Shown piece after piece: positions 42,016-50,172 of a stretch of 50,172 bases of DNA. The notes beneath the pieces are model-generated. The model was given only the letters and a program-made list of their open reading frames with translations. It searched no databases and was not told the DNA's origin. Source of the stretch: Micromonospora arborensis (GTDB lineage Bacteria; Actinomycetota; Actinomycetes; Mycobacteriales; Micromonosporaceae). Location of the stretch: assembly GCF_003205615.1 (NCBI RefSeq), contig NZ_PYBV01000008.1, positions 1 through 50,172 of the forward strand. The letters are read 5' to 3'. How positions within the stretch are numbered: position 1 is the stretch's first letter; each line of letters starts with the position of its first letter. A program made the position numbers and the translations under genes.

Positions 42016-43206
42016 ATGCGCAACAGGTATCTCGATCTGCTCCGTTTTCTGGCCATCGTCCGAGTGATCGTCTACCACGTCACTGGGTACGCGACCCTCA
42101 CCCTCGTCTTCCCCGCCATGTCGGTGATGTTCGCGCTGGCCGGCTCGCTGATGGCCGCGTCGCTGACCCGCTCCGGGCCGGCGGCGGTCGGGCGTCGACT
42201 GCGCCGGCTGCTGCCGTCGCTCTGGGTGCTCGCGGTGGTCTTCGTACCGGGCATGCTGCTCAGCGGGATGGCGTTGACACCCCGAGTGCTGCTGTGGCTG
42301 TTCCCGGTCGCCGACCCGCCGGCCAACAACTGGGGTGCCCTGGCGCTGAGCATCATCTGGTACCTGCGCGACTACCTCTGGTTCGTGCTCGCCTCACCGA
42401 TCGCGTTCTGGCTGTTCCGGCGTGCCCCCCTGCCCACGCTGCTGGCCCCGTACCTCCTGCTGGTGGCGATCGAGGCGGGGATCTACCCGGCGGCGCCGCC
42501 GGTCCTGCGTGAGTTCGGGCTCTACTTCGGGGCGTGGATGCTCGGCTTCGCCCATCACGCCGGGATGCTGCGCCGGCTCTCCGGCCGGGTGCTCTACCCA
42601 GTGGCACTCGCGCTCGCGGCCGCCGGTGGCGCCTGGATCGTCGGGCATCCTGGTCCCCGTGGGTACGACCTGAACGACAACCACCTGGGCAACGCCCTCT
42701 GGTCGGCCGCGTTCATCCTGATCGTGTTGGGTCGGGCACCGTCCGGGGTGGGCTGGCTGGGCCGCAGCCGACTGGCCGACCGGGTGGTGACCGTGGTCAA
42801 CCGACGGGCGCTCACCATCTATCTCTGGCACATGCCGTTCGTGGTGGCGCTCACTCCGCTGGTCGGCGTGGTGGGTTGGTCCCCTCGGCAGCCGGTGGGG
42901 TTGGCTATCCGGGTGTTGCTGGTCTTCGCGCTGGTCGGGCTGGTCACCCTGGCCGTCGGCTGGGTCGAGGACGTCGCCGCCCGTCGCCGCCCGGAGCTGA
43001 TCCCGGGCGGCTCGATCCAGTCCGCCGAGCCGGCGGTCCGAGCGGGTACCGAATCGACGCTCCGGGCCGACACGGCGCTCCGGTCGGGTGGCGGAGCGGC
43101 GGATGGTGCCCCGGCGGCGGAGACGACCGGCGAACGAGCGGTGGTACCGGCGCAGCGGGTGGCCGGGGAGACGGCCAGCGTCGAGATCAACGCTGGCGGA
43201 TCGTGA
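42016..43206 (+). CDS. Acyltransferase 3 family membrane protein
   Basis: 396 aa, about ten hydrophobic segments. R-x10-H at Arg10 to His21 (RFLAIVRVIVYH), the conserved pair of acyltransferase-3 proteins that acylate sugars, lipids or peptidoglycan from the cytoplasmic side. Further marks are PAMSVMFALAGSLMAASLTR and RALTIYLWHMPFVV. The C-terminal ~80 residues (about 320-396) are soluble and Gly/Glu-rich. It starts at an ATG 157 bases after era, too far for coupling. Its tail overlaps the convergent DUF4097 gene by 20 bases. Confidence 0.87.
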   Translation: MRNRYLDLLRFLAIVRVIVYHVTGYATLTLVFPAMSVMFALAGSLMAASLTRSGPAAVGRRLRRLLPSLWVLAVVFVPGMLLSGMALTPRVLLWLFPVADPPANNWGALALSIIWYLRDYLWFVLASPIAFWLFRRAPLPTLLAPYLLLVAIEAGIYPAAPPVLREFGLYFGAWMLGFAHHAGMLRRLSGRVLYPVALALAAAGGAWIVGHPGPRGYDLNDNHLGNALWSAAFILIVLGRAPSGVGWLGRSRLADRVVTVVNRRALTIYLWHMPFVVALTPLVGVVGWSPRQPVGLAIRVLLVFALVGLVTLAVGWVEDVAARRRPELIPGGSIQSAEPAVRAGTESTLRADTALRSGGGAADGAPAAETTGERAVVPAQRVAGETASVEINAGGS

Positions 43207-43996
43207 GGTTGCCGCTGCTGGCCGAACCGTCGAGCACCAGGGACGCCGCCGGGTTGTCGGGGATGGAGACGGTCTTGTCGCCGGAGTCGGCGTTGGCCCG
43301 GACCCGGTAGCCGCCCTCCGGCACCAACAGTGTGACGTCACCGCTGGACGCGTGGACCCGGGCCGAGGCGGGCTTGTCCAGCTCGACGTTGACATTGCCG
43401 GAGGTGGCCTCTGCGTCGACCGTGCCGCCCAGCCGGCGTGCGTTGATGTCTCCGGACGAGGCGCGCAGGCGTACCGCGGCGGCGGCCTCGCTCACCTCGA
43501 TGTTGCCGGACTGGGTCTCCACCCCGAGCGCGCCCGACGCACCGGAGACCCGCACATCGCCCGAGCTCAGCCGCACGTCCACCGCCCCGACCCGGCTCAG
43601 CTCGACGTTGCCGGAGCTGGTCTCGCCCTGCACCGCCACACCCTCGGGCACCCACACCTCGTAGGAGATGCTGCACCGCGAGCCACAGTTGGTGTCCAGC
43701 ACCAGCTCGCTGCCCTTGATCTCGTACCGGGCGTTGTCGGGTTCGCCGCCCTGGTAGCGCACCACCCGCTTGATCCGCACCTGGGACGCCGGGCCGGTGC
43801 CGCGGACCACCACGTCGCCCGCGCCACCCGACAGCCGAATCGTGGTGATCTGGACTTCCTCGGTGTTGTCGTAGTCGAGCCGCCGGAACGACAGGTTGTC
43901 GCACCCGGAGAGCACGATGAGGGTGGTGGCGAGCCCCAGCGCGACGGGAGCGACGACGCGACGACGGCGCGGGGTGGTGGTGTGGTGTAGTGCCAT
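43187..43996 (-). CDS. DUF4097 beta-solenoid lipoprotein
   Basis: 269 aa. Lipoprotein signal: basic start (MALHHTTTPRRRRVV), hydrophobic core and LSGC lipobox (Cys near residue 34). The remaining ~230 residues are a repeat of beta strands with SSGNVE, SSGDVR, QSGNIE, SSGDIN, TSGNVN and SSGDVT, about every 20-22 residues, i.e. a DUF4097 beta-helix of six or seven turns. Outer-face location is certain from the lipobox; function unknown, perhaps envelope stress. Convergent with the acyltransferase; the two coding ends share 20 bases. The N-terminal Met could also lie six codons upstream. Confidence 0.85.
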   Translation of the reverse strand: MALHHTTTPRRRRVVAPVALGLATTLIVLSGCDNLSFRRLDYDNTEEVQITTIRLSGGAGDVVVRGTGPASQVRIKRVVRYQGGEPDNARYEIKGSELVLDTNCGSRCSISYEVWVPEGVAVQGETSSGNVELSRVGAVDVRLSSGDVRVSGASGALGVETQSGNIEVSEAAAAVRLRASSGDINARRLGGTVDAEATSGNVNVELDKPASARVHASSGDVTLLVPEGGYRVRANADSGDKTVSIPDNPAASLVLDGSASSGNLTIRQR

Positions 43997-44098
43997 GGCC
44001 AGCACGCTACGGCCGAGCGCGAGCCCGCCACATCGGGGTTCCTCCGCGCATCCACCCCGAACCAACCCTGATTTCACACCCCGAGGGAGAATGGCCCG

Positions 44099-44965
44099 AT
44101 GGCCGGGTATCGCCGACAGCTCTACCGCGACGACGCGGTGGTGCTGCGTGTGCAGAAACTCGGCGAGTCCGACCGGATCATCACCCTGCTCACCCGCCGG
44201 CACGGCCGGCTGCGCGCGGTGGCCCGGGGCATCCGCCGCACCACCAGCAAGTTCGGTGCCCGGTTGGAGCCGTTCGGCCACGTCGACCTCCAGCTTGCCG
44301 GTGACCCGAAGGGCAACCACGGCAGCGCACTGCACACCGTCAGCCAGGTGGAGGGCATCGAGCTGTACGGCAAGCGGTTCCTGGGGGACTACCCCCGCTA
44401 CACGGCAGCCAGCGCGATCGCCGAGACGGCCGAGCGGCTCACCCCGGTCGAGCGGGAGCCGTCGCTACGCCTGTTCCAGCTCACCGTGGGCGCGCTGAAG
44501 GCGCTGTCCCGGGGCGAGCATGACACCACCCTCGTGCTCGACGCGTACCTGCTGCGCGGGATGTCCCTCGCGGGCTGGGCGCCGGCGCTGATCGCGTGCG
44601 CGGTGTGCGGCACCCCCGGGCGGCACCGGGCGTTCTCCGTGCCGGCCGGCGGCGCGGTCTGCCCGGATTGTCGGCCGCCCGGGGCGGCCCACCCCGCGCC
44701 GGCCACCATCGATCTGATGTCCGCGCTGACCACCGGCGACTGGGTGGTCGCCGACGCCACGGACTCCGGCGTACGCCGGGAGTGCAGTGGGCTGGTCGCG
44801 GCTCACCTGCAGTGGCACCTGGAACGCGCGCTACGCTCGCTGCCGCTGGTCGACCGGGGTCCCTCGGCGGCCGGCACGGCCCCGCCACCGGAAGGCGCCG
44901 GGGCCGTGGTGCTCCGGCCACGTGGCGACCTCGAGGCCGGGGCGGACAGCGCGAGCAGGGAGTGA
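44099..44965 (+). CDS. recO: DNA repair protein RecO
   Basis: 288 aa. OB-fold N-terminus ([39 protein letters not shown]), then a helical domain and a zinc site C-x2-C-x17-C-x2-C ([25 protein letters not shown]; about 164-188). RecO works with RecF and RecR to load RecA at gaps. It starts at an ATG just after GGGAGAATGGCCCG. In actinobacteria recO precedes uppS (and era) as here; five bases separate it from uppS, so they are one operon. Confidence 0.96.
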   Translation: MAGYRRQLYRDDAVVLRVQKLGESDRIITLLTRRHGRLRAVARGIRRTTSKFGARLEPFGHVDLQLAGDPKGNHGSALHTVSQVEGIELYGKRFLGDYPRYTAASAIAETAERLTPVEREPSLRLFQLTVGALKALSRGEHDTTLVLDAYLLRGMSLAGWAPALIACAVCGTPGRHRAFSVPAGGAVCPDCRPPGAAHPAPATIDLMSALTTGDWVVADATDSGVRRECSGLVAAHLQWHLERALRSLPLVDRGPSAAGTAPPPEGAGAVVLRPRGDLEAGADSASRE

Positions 44966-44969
44966 CCGA

Positions 44970-45773
44970 GTGATCCGATCGAAGAAGGCCGGCCGGCGCG
45001 AGCCGACACCGCATCCGTCCGGCGCCCGGCCGCCAGCGCTGCCCACCGAAGCGGTGCCGAGGCACGTGGCGGTGGTGATGGACGGCAACGGTCGCTGGGC
45101 CAAGGAGCGCGGGCTGGCCCGCACCAAGGGGCACGAGGCAGGGGAGCACAGCCTCTTCGACACCATCGAGGGCGCCATCGAGATGGGCATCCCGTACCTC
45201 TCGGCGTACGCGTTCTCCACCGAGAACTGGCGCCGCTCGCCCGACGAGGTCCGGTTCCTGATGGGGTTCAACCGGGACGTGATCCGTCGCCGCCGCGACC
45301 AGTTGGTCGACCTCGGCGTCCGGGTGGTCTGGTCGGGTCGGACCGGGCGGTTGTGGAAGAGCGTCATCTCCGAGTTGCAGACCGCCGAGGAGATGTCCCG
45401 CGACAACTCGACATTGACCCTGCAGTTCTGCGTCAACTACGGCGGGCAGGCCGAGATCGGCGACGCCGCCGCCGCGATCGCCCGTGACGTGGCGGCCGGC
45501 CGGCTCGATCCGGCGAAGGTCAGCGAGAAGACCGTGGCGAAATACCTCTACCACCCGGAGGTCCCGGAGGTGGACCTGTTCCTGCGCCCCTCCGGTGAGG
45601 AACGGATCTCCAACTTCCTGCTCTGGCAGGCCGCGTACGCCGAGTTGATCTTCCTGGACACGCTCTGGCCCGACTTCGATCGCCGCCACCTCTGGTACGC
45701 GTGCGAGTTGTACGCGCAGCGGGACCGACGCTTCGGCGGGGCGCTGCCCAACCCGGTCGCCCCGGTCATCTGA
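44970..45773 (+). CDS. uppS: Isoprenyl transferase, undecaprenyl diphosphate synthase family
   Basis: 267 aa cis-prenyltransferase. Catalytic Asp38 in [17 protein letters not shown], then [13 protein letters not shown], and the C-terminal signature [31 protein letters not shown]. It makes the polyprenyl carrier for cell-wall precursors; actinomycetes often have two such enzymes, and without comparison I cannot say which chain length. The N-terminal ~30 residues are Arg/Pro-rich. GTG start after GGGAGTGACCGA in the recO operon. Confidence 0.95.
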   Translation: MIRSKKAGRREPTPHPSGARPPALPTEAVPRHVAVVMDGNGRWAKERGLARTKGHEAGEHSLFDTIEGAIEMGIPYLSAYAFSTENWRRSPDEVRFLMGFNRDVIRRRRDQLVDLGVRVVWSGRTGRLWKSVISELQTAEEMSRDNSTLTLQFCVNYGGQAEIGDAAAAIARDVAAGRLDPAKVSEKTVAKYLYHPEVPEVDLFLRPSGEERISNFLLWQAAYAELIFLDTLWPDFDRRHLWYACELYAQRDRRFGGALPNPVAPVI

Positions 45774-45844
45774 GCCGACGCGCTTACCCGCACGTCACTC
45801 TGGGTATCACCTCTGTCAGAAGCCACTGACGGAGGTGAACCCAC

Positions 45845-46030
45845 ATGATCCAGAAGCGCATTGCCCAGTGGGCGGTGATGGCGGTAGCGGTGCCACTGGC
45901 GGCTGCCGGTGCCCGCCGGCTCAGCCACACCCTGGAGGCCCGGCGTGGTCCCTCCGGGGCGACCCGGTTGCTGACCAAGGGTGCGGACCTGATCCGCCCG
46001 CAGAAGGCCAAGCGCCGTCGGCTCTTCTGA
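45845..46030 (+). CDS. Small basic membrane-associated protein (61 aa)
   Basis: ATG with a near-ideal ribosome site, ACGGAGGTGA, seven bases upstream, so translation is very likely strong. The N-terminal third is hydrophobic with basic flanks (about residues 8-23: QWAVMAVAVPLAAAGARRL), followed by a very basic tail (RPQKAKRRRLF). A GGGTAT that fits a stress-sigma -10 box lies at about 45801. No family recognised. It follows uppS by 71 bases. Confidence 0.65.
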   Translation: MIQKRIAQWAVMAVAVPLAAAGARRLSHTLEARRGPSGATRLLTKGADLIRPQKAKRRRLF

Positions 46031-46186
46031 ACCCCAAGACCTCACCCCTCCCGGCGCCGCCCGCACACCCGTGCAGGCGGCGCCGCCCCATCCCCACCCG
46101 CCCCACTCCGCCCTGCCGCAGTGCGGTTGTTCCGGGGTCTTGCGGATTGGGGGCGGGTAGGGTCCGGAGGTGGTGGGACGACGGCG

Positions 46187-46426
46187 ATGGGGGTGGATGT
46201 GCGGGACCTTCGGTACAAGATGATCATGGCGTTGAACGCGGCTGACCTTGGTGATCCGATCTGCGAGCAGGTGGCCGACATCTGCGCCGAGATCGCCGAG
46301 CAGCACTGCGCCGAATTCGGTCACACACCGCAGCTGCGTACCGGCGAGATCGCCGAGCTGGCCACCGGCGAACCGGCCCTCACCTGGGCGCCGACGACCC
46401 CCGACGTCGCGCAGCGTGCCTGGTGA
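46187..46426 (+). CDS. Small hypothetical protein (79 aa) in pirin operon
   Basis: ATG with GGAGGTGG about 10 bases upstream. Helical, acidic; DLRYKMIMALNAADLGDPIC, then EQVADICAEIAEQHCAEFGH (about 5-45). Two cysteines at about 24 and 31, a third at 39. Conserved small proteins like this precede pirin genes in Micromonospora, I believe, but no function is known. Its stop overlaps the pirin start (GTGA), so the two are co-translated. Confidence 0.6.
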   Translation: MGVDVRDLRYKMIMALNAADLGDPICEQVADICAEIAEQHCAEFGHTPQLRTGEIAELATGEPALTWAPTTPDVAQRAW

Positions 46427-47184
46427 CCGCCCCCGCCCCCGCGGTCGACGTACGCCGTGGTGAGGACCGCTTCGCCACCCGGATCTCCTGGCTCGACTCC
46501 AAGCACTCGTTCTCGTTCTCCCGGCACTACGACCCGGCCAACACCCACCACGGTCTGCTGCTGGTCAACAACGACGACGTGGTGCACCCGGGGGCCGGCT
46601 TCGAAACCCACCCGCACCAGGACATGGAGATCATTACCTGGGTGCTGCGCGGCTCGCTGGTGCACCAGGACTCCACCGGGCACTCCGGAGTGATCTACCC
46701 GGGCCTGGCCCAGCGGATGAGCGCCGGCACCGGCATCCTGCACTCCGAGAAGAACGACGCCTGGCGGCTCAACAACCAGGAGCCGCACACCGACCCGGTC
46801 CACTTCGTGCAGATGTGGGTGCTCCCCGACGAGCAGGGCGTCGACCCCGGTTACGAGCAGTTGGAGATCGAGGACGAGCTGCTCCGCGGCGGCCTGGTGC
46901 CGATCGCCTCCGGGATGGACCGCTACGACGGCGCGTCGGCGATCCGGATCCGCAACCGGTACGCGACTCTGCACGCCGCCCGTCTCGCCCCCGGCGACGA
47001 GGTCACCATCCCCGACGCGCCCTTCGTGCACCTGTACGTGCCCAACGGCACGGTAACCCTGGAGGGTAGCGGCCCGCTCGGCACCGGCGACGCGGCCCGG
47101 CTCACCAGGACCGGCGGCCGGCGGGTCTCCGCCGACGAACCAGCCGAGATCCTCGTCTGGGAGATGCACGCCACCGTCGCCTGA
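46423..47184 (+). CDS. Pirin family protein
   Basis: 253 aa bicupin. N-terminal cupin with the metal site typical of pirins: HPHQDMEIITWVLRGSLVHQ (about residues 62-81, His-x-His) and GTGILHSEKN (about 103-112). Pirins are quercetinase-like or regulate enzymes; the substrate here is unknown. It starts with a GTG overlapping the small upstream gene. The C-terminal cupin (about 140-250) lacks the His set, as usual. Convergent with gnd; a long hairpin lies between. Confidence 0.9.
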   Translation: MTAPAPAVDVRRGEDRFATRISWLDSKHSFSFSRHYDPANTHHGLLLVNNDDVVHPGAGFETHPHQDMEIITWVLRGSLVHQDSTGHSGVIYPGLAQRMSAGTGILHSEKNDAWRLNNQEPHTDPVHFVQMWVLPDEQGVDPGYEQLEIEDELLRGGLVPIASGMDRYDGASAIRIRNRYATLHAARLAPGDEVTIPDAPFVHLYVPNGTVTLEGSGPLGTGDAARLTRTGGRRVSADEPAEILVWEMHATVA

Positions 47185-47204
47185 GCCCTACCCACGCGAG
47201 AGGC

Positions 47205-47292
47205 GCCGCCGTGATCTCGCCCGAACGTGGATGTGGTGGCCGCCCTGCCGGGGCAGACCACCACATCCAGGATCGAGCACGATCACGGCGGC
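47205..47292. terminator. Long nested hairpin between pirin and gnd
   Basis: Outer arms GCCGCCGTGATC (47205-47216) and GATCACGGCGGC (47281-47292) and inner arms TGGATGTGGTGG and CCACCACATCCA. It lies in the convergent gap, seven bases from the gnd stop, and so likely terminates both genes. Confidence 0.7.
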
Positions 47293-47298
47293 CCTGAG

Positions 47299-48741
47299 TC
47301 AGGCGGGCGACTCGGTGCGGTCGCCGGCCCAGGTGGTGTGGAACGAGCCCTCGCGGTCCACCCGCTGGTAGGTGTGCGCACCGAAGTTGTCCCGCAGGCC
47401 CTGGATCAGCGCGGCGGGCAGCCGCTCGGCGCGCAGCGCGTCAAAGTACGCCAGTGACGACGAGAACGCGGGCGTCGGCACACCGGCCCGGGCCGCGTCG
47501 GCCACCACCCGTCGCCAGCTCGGCACGCCAGCGCCGACCGCCTCGGCGAAGTACGGCGCCACCAGCAGCGTCGGCAGGTCCGGCTGCTCGTCGTACGCCT
47601 CGCGGATCCGGTTCAGGAAGCGGGCCCGGATGATGCAGCCGCCCCGCCAGATCGTCGCCGTGCCACCGAGGTCGATGTCCCAGTCGAACTCCTGGCTGCC
47701 GGCGCGGATGTGGTCGAAACCCTGCGCGTACGCGACGATCTTGGAGGCGAGCAGCGCACGGCGGACGTCCTCGACGAAGGCGTTCCGGTCGGCGACCTGC
47801 CACTTCTCACCCGCGTCCGGGAACGCCCGCCGCGCGGCCTCCCGCTGGTCCACGTGCCCGGAGAGCGAGCGGGCGAAGGTCGCCTCGGCGATCCCGGTGA
47901 TCGGAATGCCCAGGTCCAGAGCGCTCTGCACAGTCCACCGGCCGGTGCCCTTCTGCTCGGCCCGGTCCTGCACGATGTCGATGAACGACCGGCCGGTCGC
48001 CGCGTCGGTGTGCGCGAGCACGTCGGCGGTGATCTCGATCAGGAACGACTCCAACTCGCCGTTGTTCCAGTCCCGGAAGATCTCCGCGATCTCGGCCGGC
48101 GTCGCGTTCAGGCCCGCCCGCAGCAGGTCGTACGCCTCGGCGATGAGCTGCATGTCGGCGTACTCGATGCCGTTGTGCACCATCTTGACGAAGTGCCCGG
48201 CGCCGTCCGGCCCGACGTGCGTGCAGCACGGCACGCCGTCCACCTGCGCGGCGATCTTCTCGAACATCGGCCCGAGCTTGGCGTACGACTCGGCGGAGCC
48301 GCCCGGCATGATGCTCGGCCCGCGCAGCGCGCCCTCCTCGCCACCGGAGACGCCGGTGCCGCTGAAGTGCAGGCCCTGCGCGCGCAGCGCCTCCTCCCGG
48401 CGGCGGGTGTCGGCGAAGTGGGCGTTGCCGCAGTCGACGATGATGTCGCCCTCTTCCAGCAGCGGCACCAACTCGTCGATCACCGCGTCGGTCGGCGCGC
48501 CGGCCTTGACCATGACGATGACCGCGCGGGGTCGCTCCAACGACGCCACGAAATCCGCCATCGTCTCGCCAGGCAGGAACGTGCCCTCGTCGCCGTGCTC
48601 GGCCACCAGGCTGCGGGTGCGCTCCGGCGAGCGGTTGTGCACTGCCACCGTGAAGCCGTTACGGGCCAGGTTGCGGGCCACGTTCCGACCCATCACCGCC
48701 AGCCCGGTCACACCAATCTGCGCCCTCGCCTGCTCAACCAT
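47299..48741 (-). CDS. gnd: 6-phosphogluconate dehydrogenase (decarboxylating)
   Basis: 480 aa long-form enzyme of the oxidative pentose phosphate pathway; converts 6-phosphogluconate to ribulose 5-phosphate, making NADPH. GLAVMGRN (about 13-20) is the dinucleotide loop, with HNRSPERT after beta-2 binding NADP phosphate. Then GTGVSGGEEGALRGPSIMPG and KMVHNGIEYADMQ carry catalytic Lys and substrate residues. C-terminal RDNFGAHTYQRVDREGSFHT is typical. Starts at ATG 48741; the longer frame upstream is not protein-like. Single gene. Confidence 0.97.
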   Translation of the reverse strand: MVEQARAQIGVTGLAVMGRNVARNLARNGFTVAVHNRSPERTRSLVAEHGDEGTFLPGETMADFVASLERPRAVIVMVKAGAPTDAVIDELVPLLEEGDIIVDCGNAHFADTRRREEALRAQGLHFSGTGVSGGEEGALRGPSIMPGGSAESYAKLGPMFEKIAAQVDGVPCCTHVGPDGAGHFVKMVHNGIEYADMQLIAEAYDLLRAGLNATPAEIAEIFRDWNNGELESFLIEITADVLAHTDAATGRSFIDIVQDRAEQKGTGRWTVQSALDLGIPITGIAEATFARSLSGHVDQREAARRAFPDAGEKWQVADRNAFVEDVRRALLASKIVAYAQGFDHIRAGSQEFDWDIDLGGTATIWRGGCIIRARFLNRIREAYDEQPDLPTLLVAPYFAEAVGAGVPSWRRVVADAARAGVPTPAFSSSLAYFDALRAERLPAALIQGLRDNFGAHTYQRVDREGSFHTTWAGDRTESPA

Positions 48742-48845
48742 CCGTGCCGCCACCTCTCGCCGTCGTGTCGATGTGCTGCGACGGTATCGCGACGCAGGGC
48801 GCACAGGGGAGCGCTGCCCAACAGCCGGTCACCGACCGATGGCGC

Positions 48846-49142
48846 TCAGCCCTGGGCCAGCCGATCCTCCACGTGCGCCACCTTCGCGGTGAGCGCGTCG
48901 GTCACCCCCGGTCGGATGTCGGCCTTGAGCACCACGCTCACCCGGGGCGCCTGCGCGCCCACCACGTCGACCGCCCGCTTGACGACCGCCATCACCTCGT
49001 CCCACTCGCCCTCGATGGTGGTGAACATGGCATCGGTGCGGTTGGGCAGGCCCGAGTCGCGGACCACCCGTACCGCCTCGGCGACCAGGTCACCGACGGA
49101 CTCACCGACACCGAGTGGGGTTACCGAGAACGCGATAAGCAT
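48846..49142 (-). CDS. Thiamine-binding (MTH1187/YkoF-like) protein
   Basis: 98 aa ferredoxin-like fold: begins [20 protein letters not shown], then [20 protein letters not shown] and [22 protein letters not shown]01910-type proteins bind thiamine-related molecules; the role is not worked out. Single gene; 104 bases from the gnd start. The ATG 49142 has no clear ribosome site. Confidence 0.88.
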   Translation of the reverse strand: MLIAFSVTPLGVGESVGDLVAEAVRVVRDSGLPNRTDAMFTTIEGEWDEVMAVVKRAVDVVGAQAPRVSVVLKADIRPGVTDALTAKVAHVEDRLAQG

Positions 49143-49465
49143 GTCGCTGATGGTGCCAGGAAAATCGGCTGCGCCGACGTACGGCGAGCCGATATTGTGC
49201 GGTCATGCGCAACTGACGCCCCTTCTCCGAGCCGGCCCGCCGCCCCGCGTCGTGGTCCGTGCGCTCCCGGGCGTCCCGCATCCCACCCGCAGTTCAGCGG
49301 TGCTGGCCGTGCCCGACCCCGGTGAGCAGTTCCTCTCCCGTTCGACCGTCGCGCCGCGGCGGTCACCAGCCGATCCGACCGTCGCGCCGCGGCGGTCACC
49401 AGCCGATCCGACCGACCGCCGGAGCGCGGGACCGGCCGAGACGGTCGGCACCGAAGGAGGCCCGG
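49143..49465. other. Intergenic DNA with a 33-bp direct repeat
   Basis: No confident gene. A 33-base unit (CGACCGTCGCGCCGCGGCGG followed by TCACCAGCCGATC) occurs twice at 49343-49375 and 49376-49408, followed by a third start CGACCG. A mini-frame ATG CGC AAC TGA sits at about 49205. The last ten bases include GAAGGAGG, the ribosome site of the next gene. Confidence 0.6.
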
Positions 49466-49906
49466 ATGCCAGCCAGGCGCAACCCGAAGAAGTCCCGTAG
49501 GACCCCGCTCGGCACCGACCCGGCGACCGAGCACGGCCTGCTCCCCGCCCTGACGGTGGGGCCGGCGCTACCGGCTCTGCCGGCTGTGCCGGTACCGGAT
49601 CTGCCGGCTCTACCGGTGCCGGCGCTTCCGGCTCTACCGGTCGAGTCGACCCTGCCGGTCGACGTGGCGACGAGCGACATGCCGGTGGTGGTCGACGTGC
49701 CCTCGGCGGAGGACGCGTTGGTCGCACCCCCGCTGGTCCACGTCCCGGCAACGTTGGACGTGCCCGCAGTGGTCGACCCGTCGTCGACAGCCGCGCGGCC
49801 GACGGCACCGAAGGTCGGACCGCCGCAGGCCGGTGGGGGCCGCTCCGCCGGCGGCAAGAGTCAGCGAGCCGGTCAGCCGCGCCGCTACGCCTTCCGCCGC
49901 AGCTAA
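49466..49906 (+). CDS. Pro/Ala/Leu/Val-rich hypothetical protein
   Basis: 146 aa from an ATG five bases after a perfect GAAGGAGG. Both ends are strongly basic (ARRNPKKSRRT at residues 3-13; QRAGQPRRYAFRRS at the end), and the middle (about 25-60) is a tandem of PALP-type units (LPALPAVPVPDLPALPVPAL). Residues 60-120 are Val/Asp/Pro-rich. No signal peptide or membrane helix. Probably disordered; the basic ends could bind nucleic acid. Not recognised, but the ribosome site and clean start favour a real gene. Confidence 0.6.
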   Translation: MPARRNPKKSRRTPLGTDPATEHGLLPALTVGPALPALPAVPVPDLPALPVPALPALPVESTLPVDVATSDMPVVVDVPSAEDALVAPPLVHVPATLDVPAVVDPSSTAARPTAPKVGPPQAGGGRSAGGKSQRAGQPRRYAFRRS

Positions 49907-49937
49907 GCCGACCCACCCCCCGAACCGGCCTCGGCCA

Positions 49938-50013
49938 TGATCGACTCCATGTCGCCGATGTGGCGGCATCCCGCCTCGCGGATACCGCAATGTCGGCGAC
50001 ATGGAGTCGATCA
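49938..50013. repeat. Large inverted repeat, copy E of the palindrome family
   Basis: Perfect 21-bp arms: TGATCGACTCCATGTCGCCG plus A (49938-49958) and its mirror (49993-50013). Beyond the perfect part, the arms go on imperfectly for another 12 bases with GCGG(C/T)ATC. The TGATCnAC ends and inner GCATC/GTATC match copies at 9254 and 16413-16772. Confidence 0.88.
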
Positions 50014-50062
50014 CGCCCGGACGCCCATCGTGCGGGGTCACCGTGTCGTCGATTTGTTCCGT

Positions 50063-50091
50063 TTGAAGGGTTCTGTCCCGTTGGCTAGGGT
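50063..50091 (+). promoter_or_regulatory. Promoter with TTGAAG / TAGGGT boxes
   Basis: A -35 box TTGAAG (50063-50068) and -10 box TAGGGT (50086-50091) with a 17-base spacer. The GTG of the next frame is only five bases beyond, where transcription should start, so the mRNA would be leaderless. Confidence 0.65.
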
Positions 50092-50095
50092 CGCC

Positions 50096-50172
50096 GTGGC
50101 GGCGGACTCAGGGGCCGGCACGGTCGTGTGGGCGCGATGCCGGATATGCGACGACAGCAAGTGCAAGACGCT
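50096..50172 (+). CDS. Partial gene with Cys motif, cut by window end
   Basis: Reading from GTG: MAADSGAGTVVWARCRICDD then SKCKT. Cys at about residues 15, 18 and 23 (C-x2-C-x4-C) suggest a metal-binding or zinc-finger start. Its start coincides with the predicted transcription start of a good promoter and lacks a Shine-Dalgarno, so a leaderless mRNA is inferred. Only 25 codons are visible, and the family is unknown. Confidence 0.45.
   Translation, partial: MAADSGAGTVVWARCRICDDSKCKT

Noticed and set aside
49205..49216. Three-codon frame ATG CGC AAC TGA as a leader peptide
   Set aside because: No ribosome site, attenuator or downstream biosynthetic gene.
47710..49500. Long plus-strand frame opposite gnd
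   Set aside because: Shadow of gnd; composition is not protein-like and there is no ribosome site.
1..50172. tRNA, rRNA, riboswitch
   Set aside because: None recognised in either strand by eye; small RNAs cannot be excluded without a covariance search.

Overview
The window is high-GC actinobacterial DNA, most likely from Micromonospora or a close relative in the Micromonosporaceae. This is inferred from codon use, the frequent GTG starts and the housekeeping gene order (comEC tail, holA, rpsT, lepA, hemW, hrcA, dnaJ, rsmE, phoH, ybeY, a CorC-like gene, era, recO, uppS). No database search was possible, so family names rest on recognised motifs.

Region 1 (1 to about 8770) looks acquired. On the left it has a small Cys-rich protein, small membrane proteins (one apparently frameshifted) and a plus-strand cassette with the look of type VII secretion cargo: a double YbaB-like protein, an EspC/WXG100-sized protein, and a WXG-like protein with hydrophobic helices. 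On its right is a compact minus-strand transfer operon typical of actinomycete integrative conjugative elements: wHTH protein, tiny membrane protein, DUF2637/SpdB-like membrane protein and an FtsK/TraB-type DNA pump, all overlapping by 4 bases. No integrase, excisionase or replication gene is visible. The operon abuts a hairpin and then the last ~77 codons of comEC, whose 5' part is absent, so an element or rearrangement boundary lies near 8750-8775.

Region 2 (8775-17700) is chromosomal core (holA, rpsT, lepA) mixed with repeat-rich intergenic DNA: a 27-bp tandem repeat on the comEC stop codon, 9-bp and 20-bp repeats, a degenerate repeat field after lepA, and two nearly identical GlsB/YeaQ-type membrane protein genes flanking three 143-bp tandem units. 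Those units carry a palindrome related to others at 9254 and 49938, which suggests a dispersed palindromic repeat family.

Region 3 (17700-31210) is metabolic and accessory: a DasABC-like sugar ABC importer without its ATPase, a wHTH/membrane protein pair with palindromic operator candidates, a MOSC protein, two convergent LtrA paralogues, a PhyH dioxygenase, a lysozyme-like anchored protein, an SDR with altered catalytic residues behind a double palindrome, a crotonase, hemW and a DUF4870 protein.

Region 4 (31350-46030) is the conserved stress, RNA and cell-envelope block. hrcA-dnaJ-rsmE lie behind a CIRCE operator. After a PPK2 gene remnant and an SDR come HIT, a serine hydrolase, phoH, ybeY, a CorC-like protein, a cytidine-deaminase-like protein without zinc ligands, and era; then acyltransferase, DUF4097 lipoprotein, recO and uppS. 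Region 5 (46187-50172) has pirin, gnd, a thiamine-binding protein, a Pro/Ala/Leu-rich protein and, at the edge, a good promoter feeding what looks like a leaderless gene.

The points most worth following are the comEC junction, the secretion-like cassette beside a conjugative operon, the dispersed palindrome family with the GlsB duplication, the PPK2 remnant and the catalytically odd SDR. None is proven to be a new system by sequence alone.
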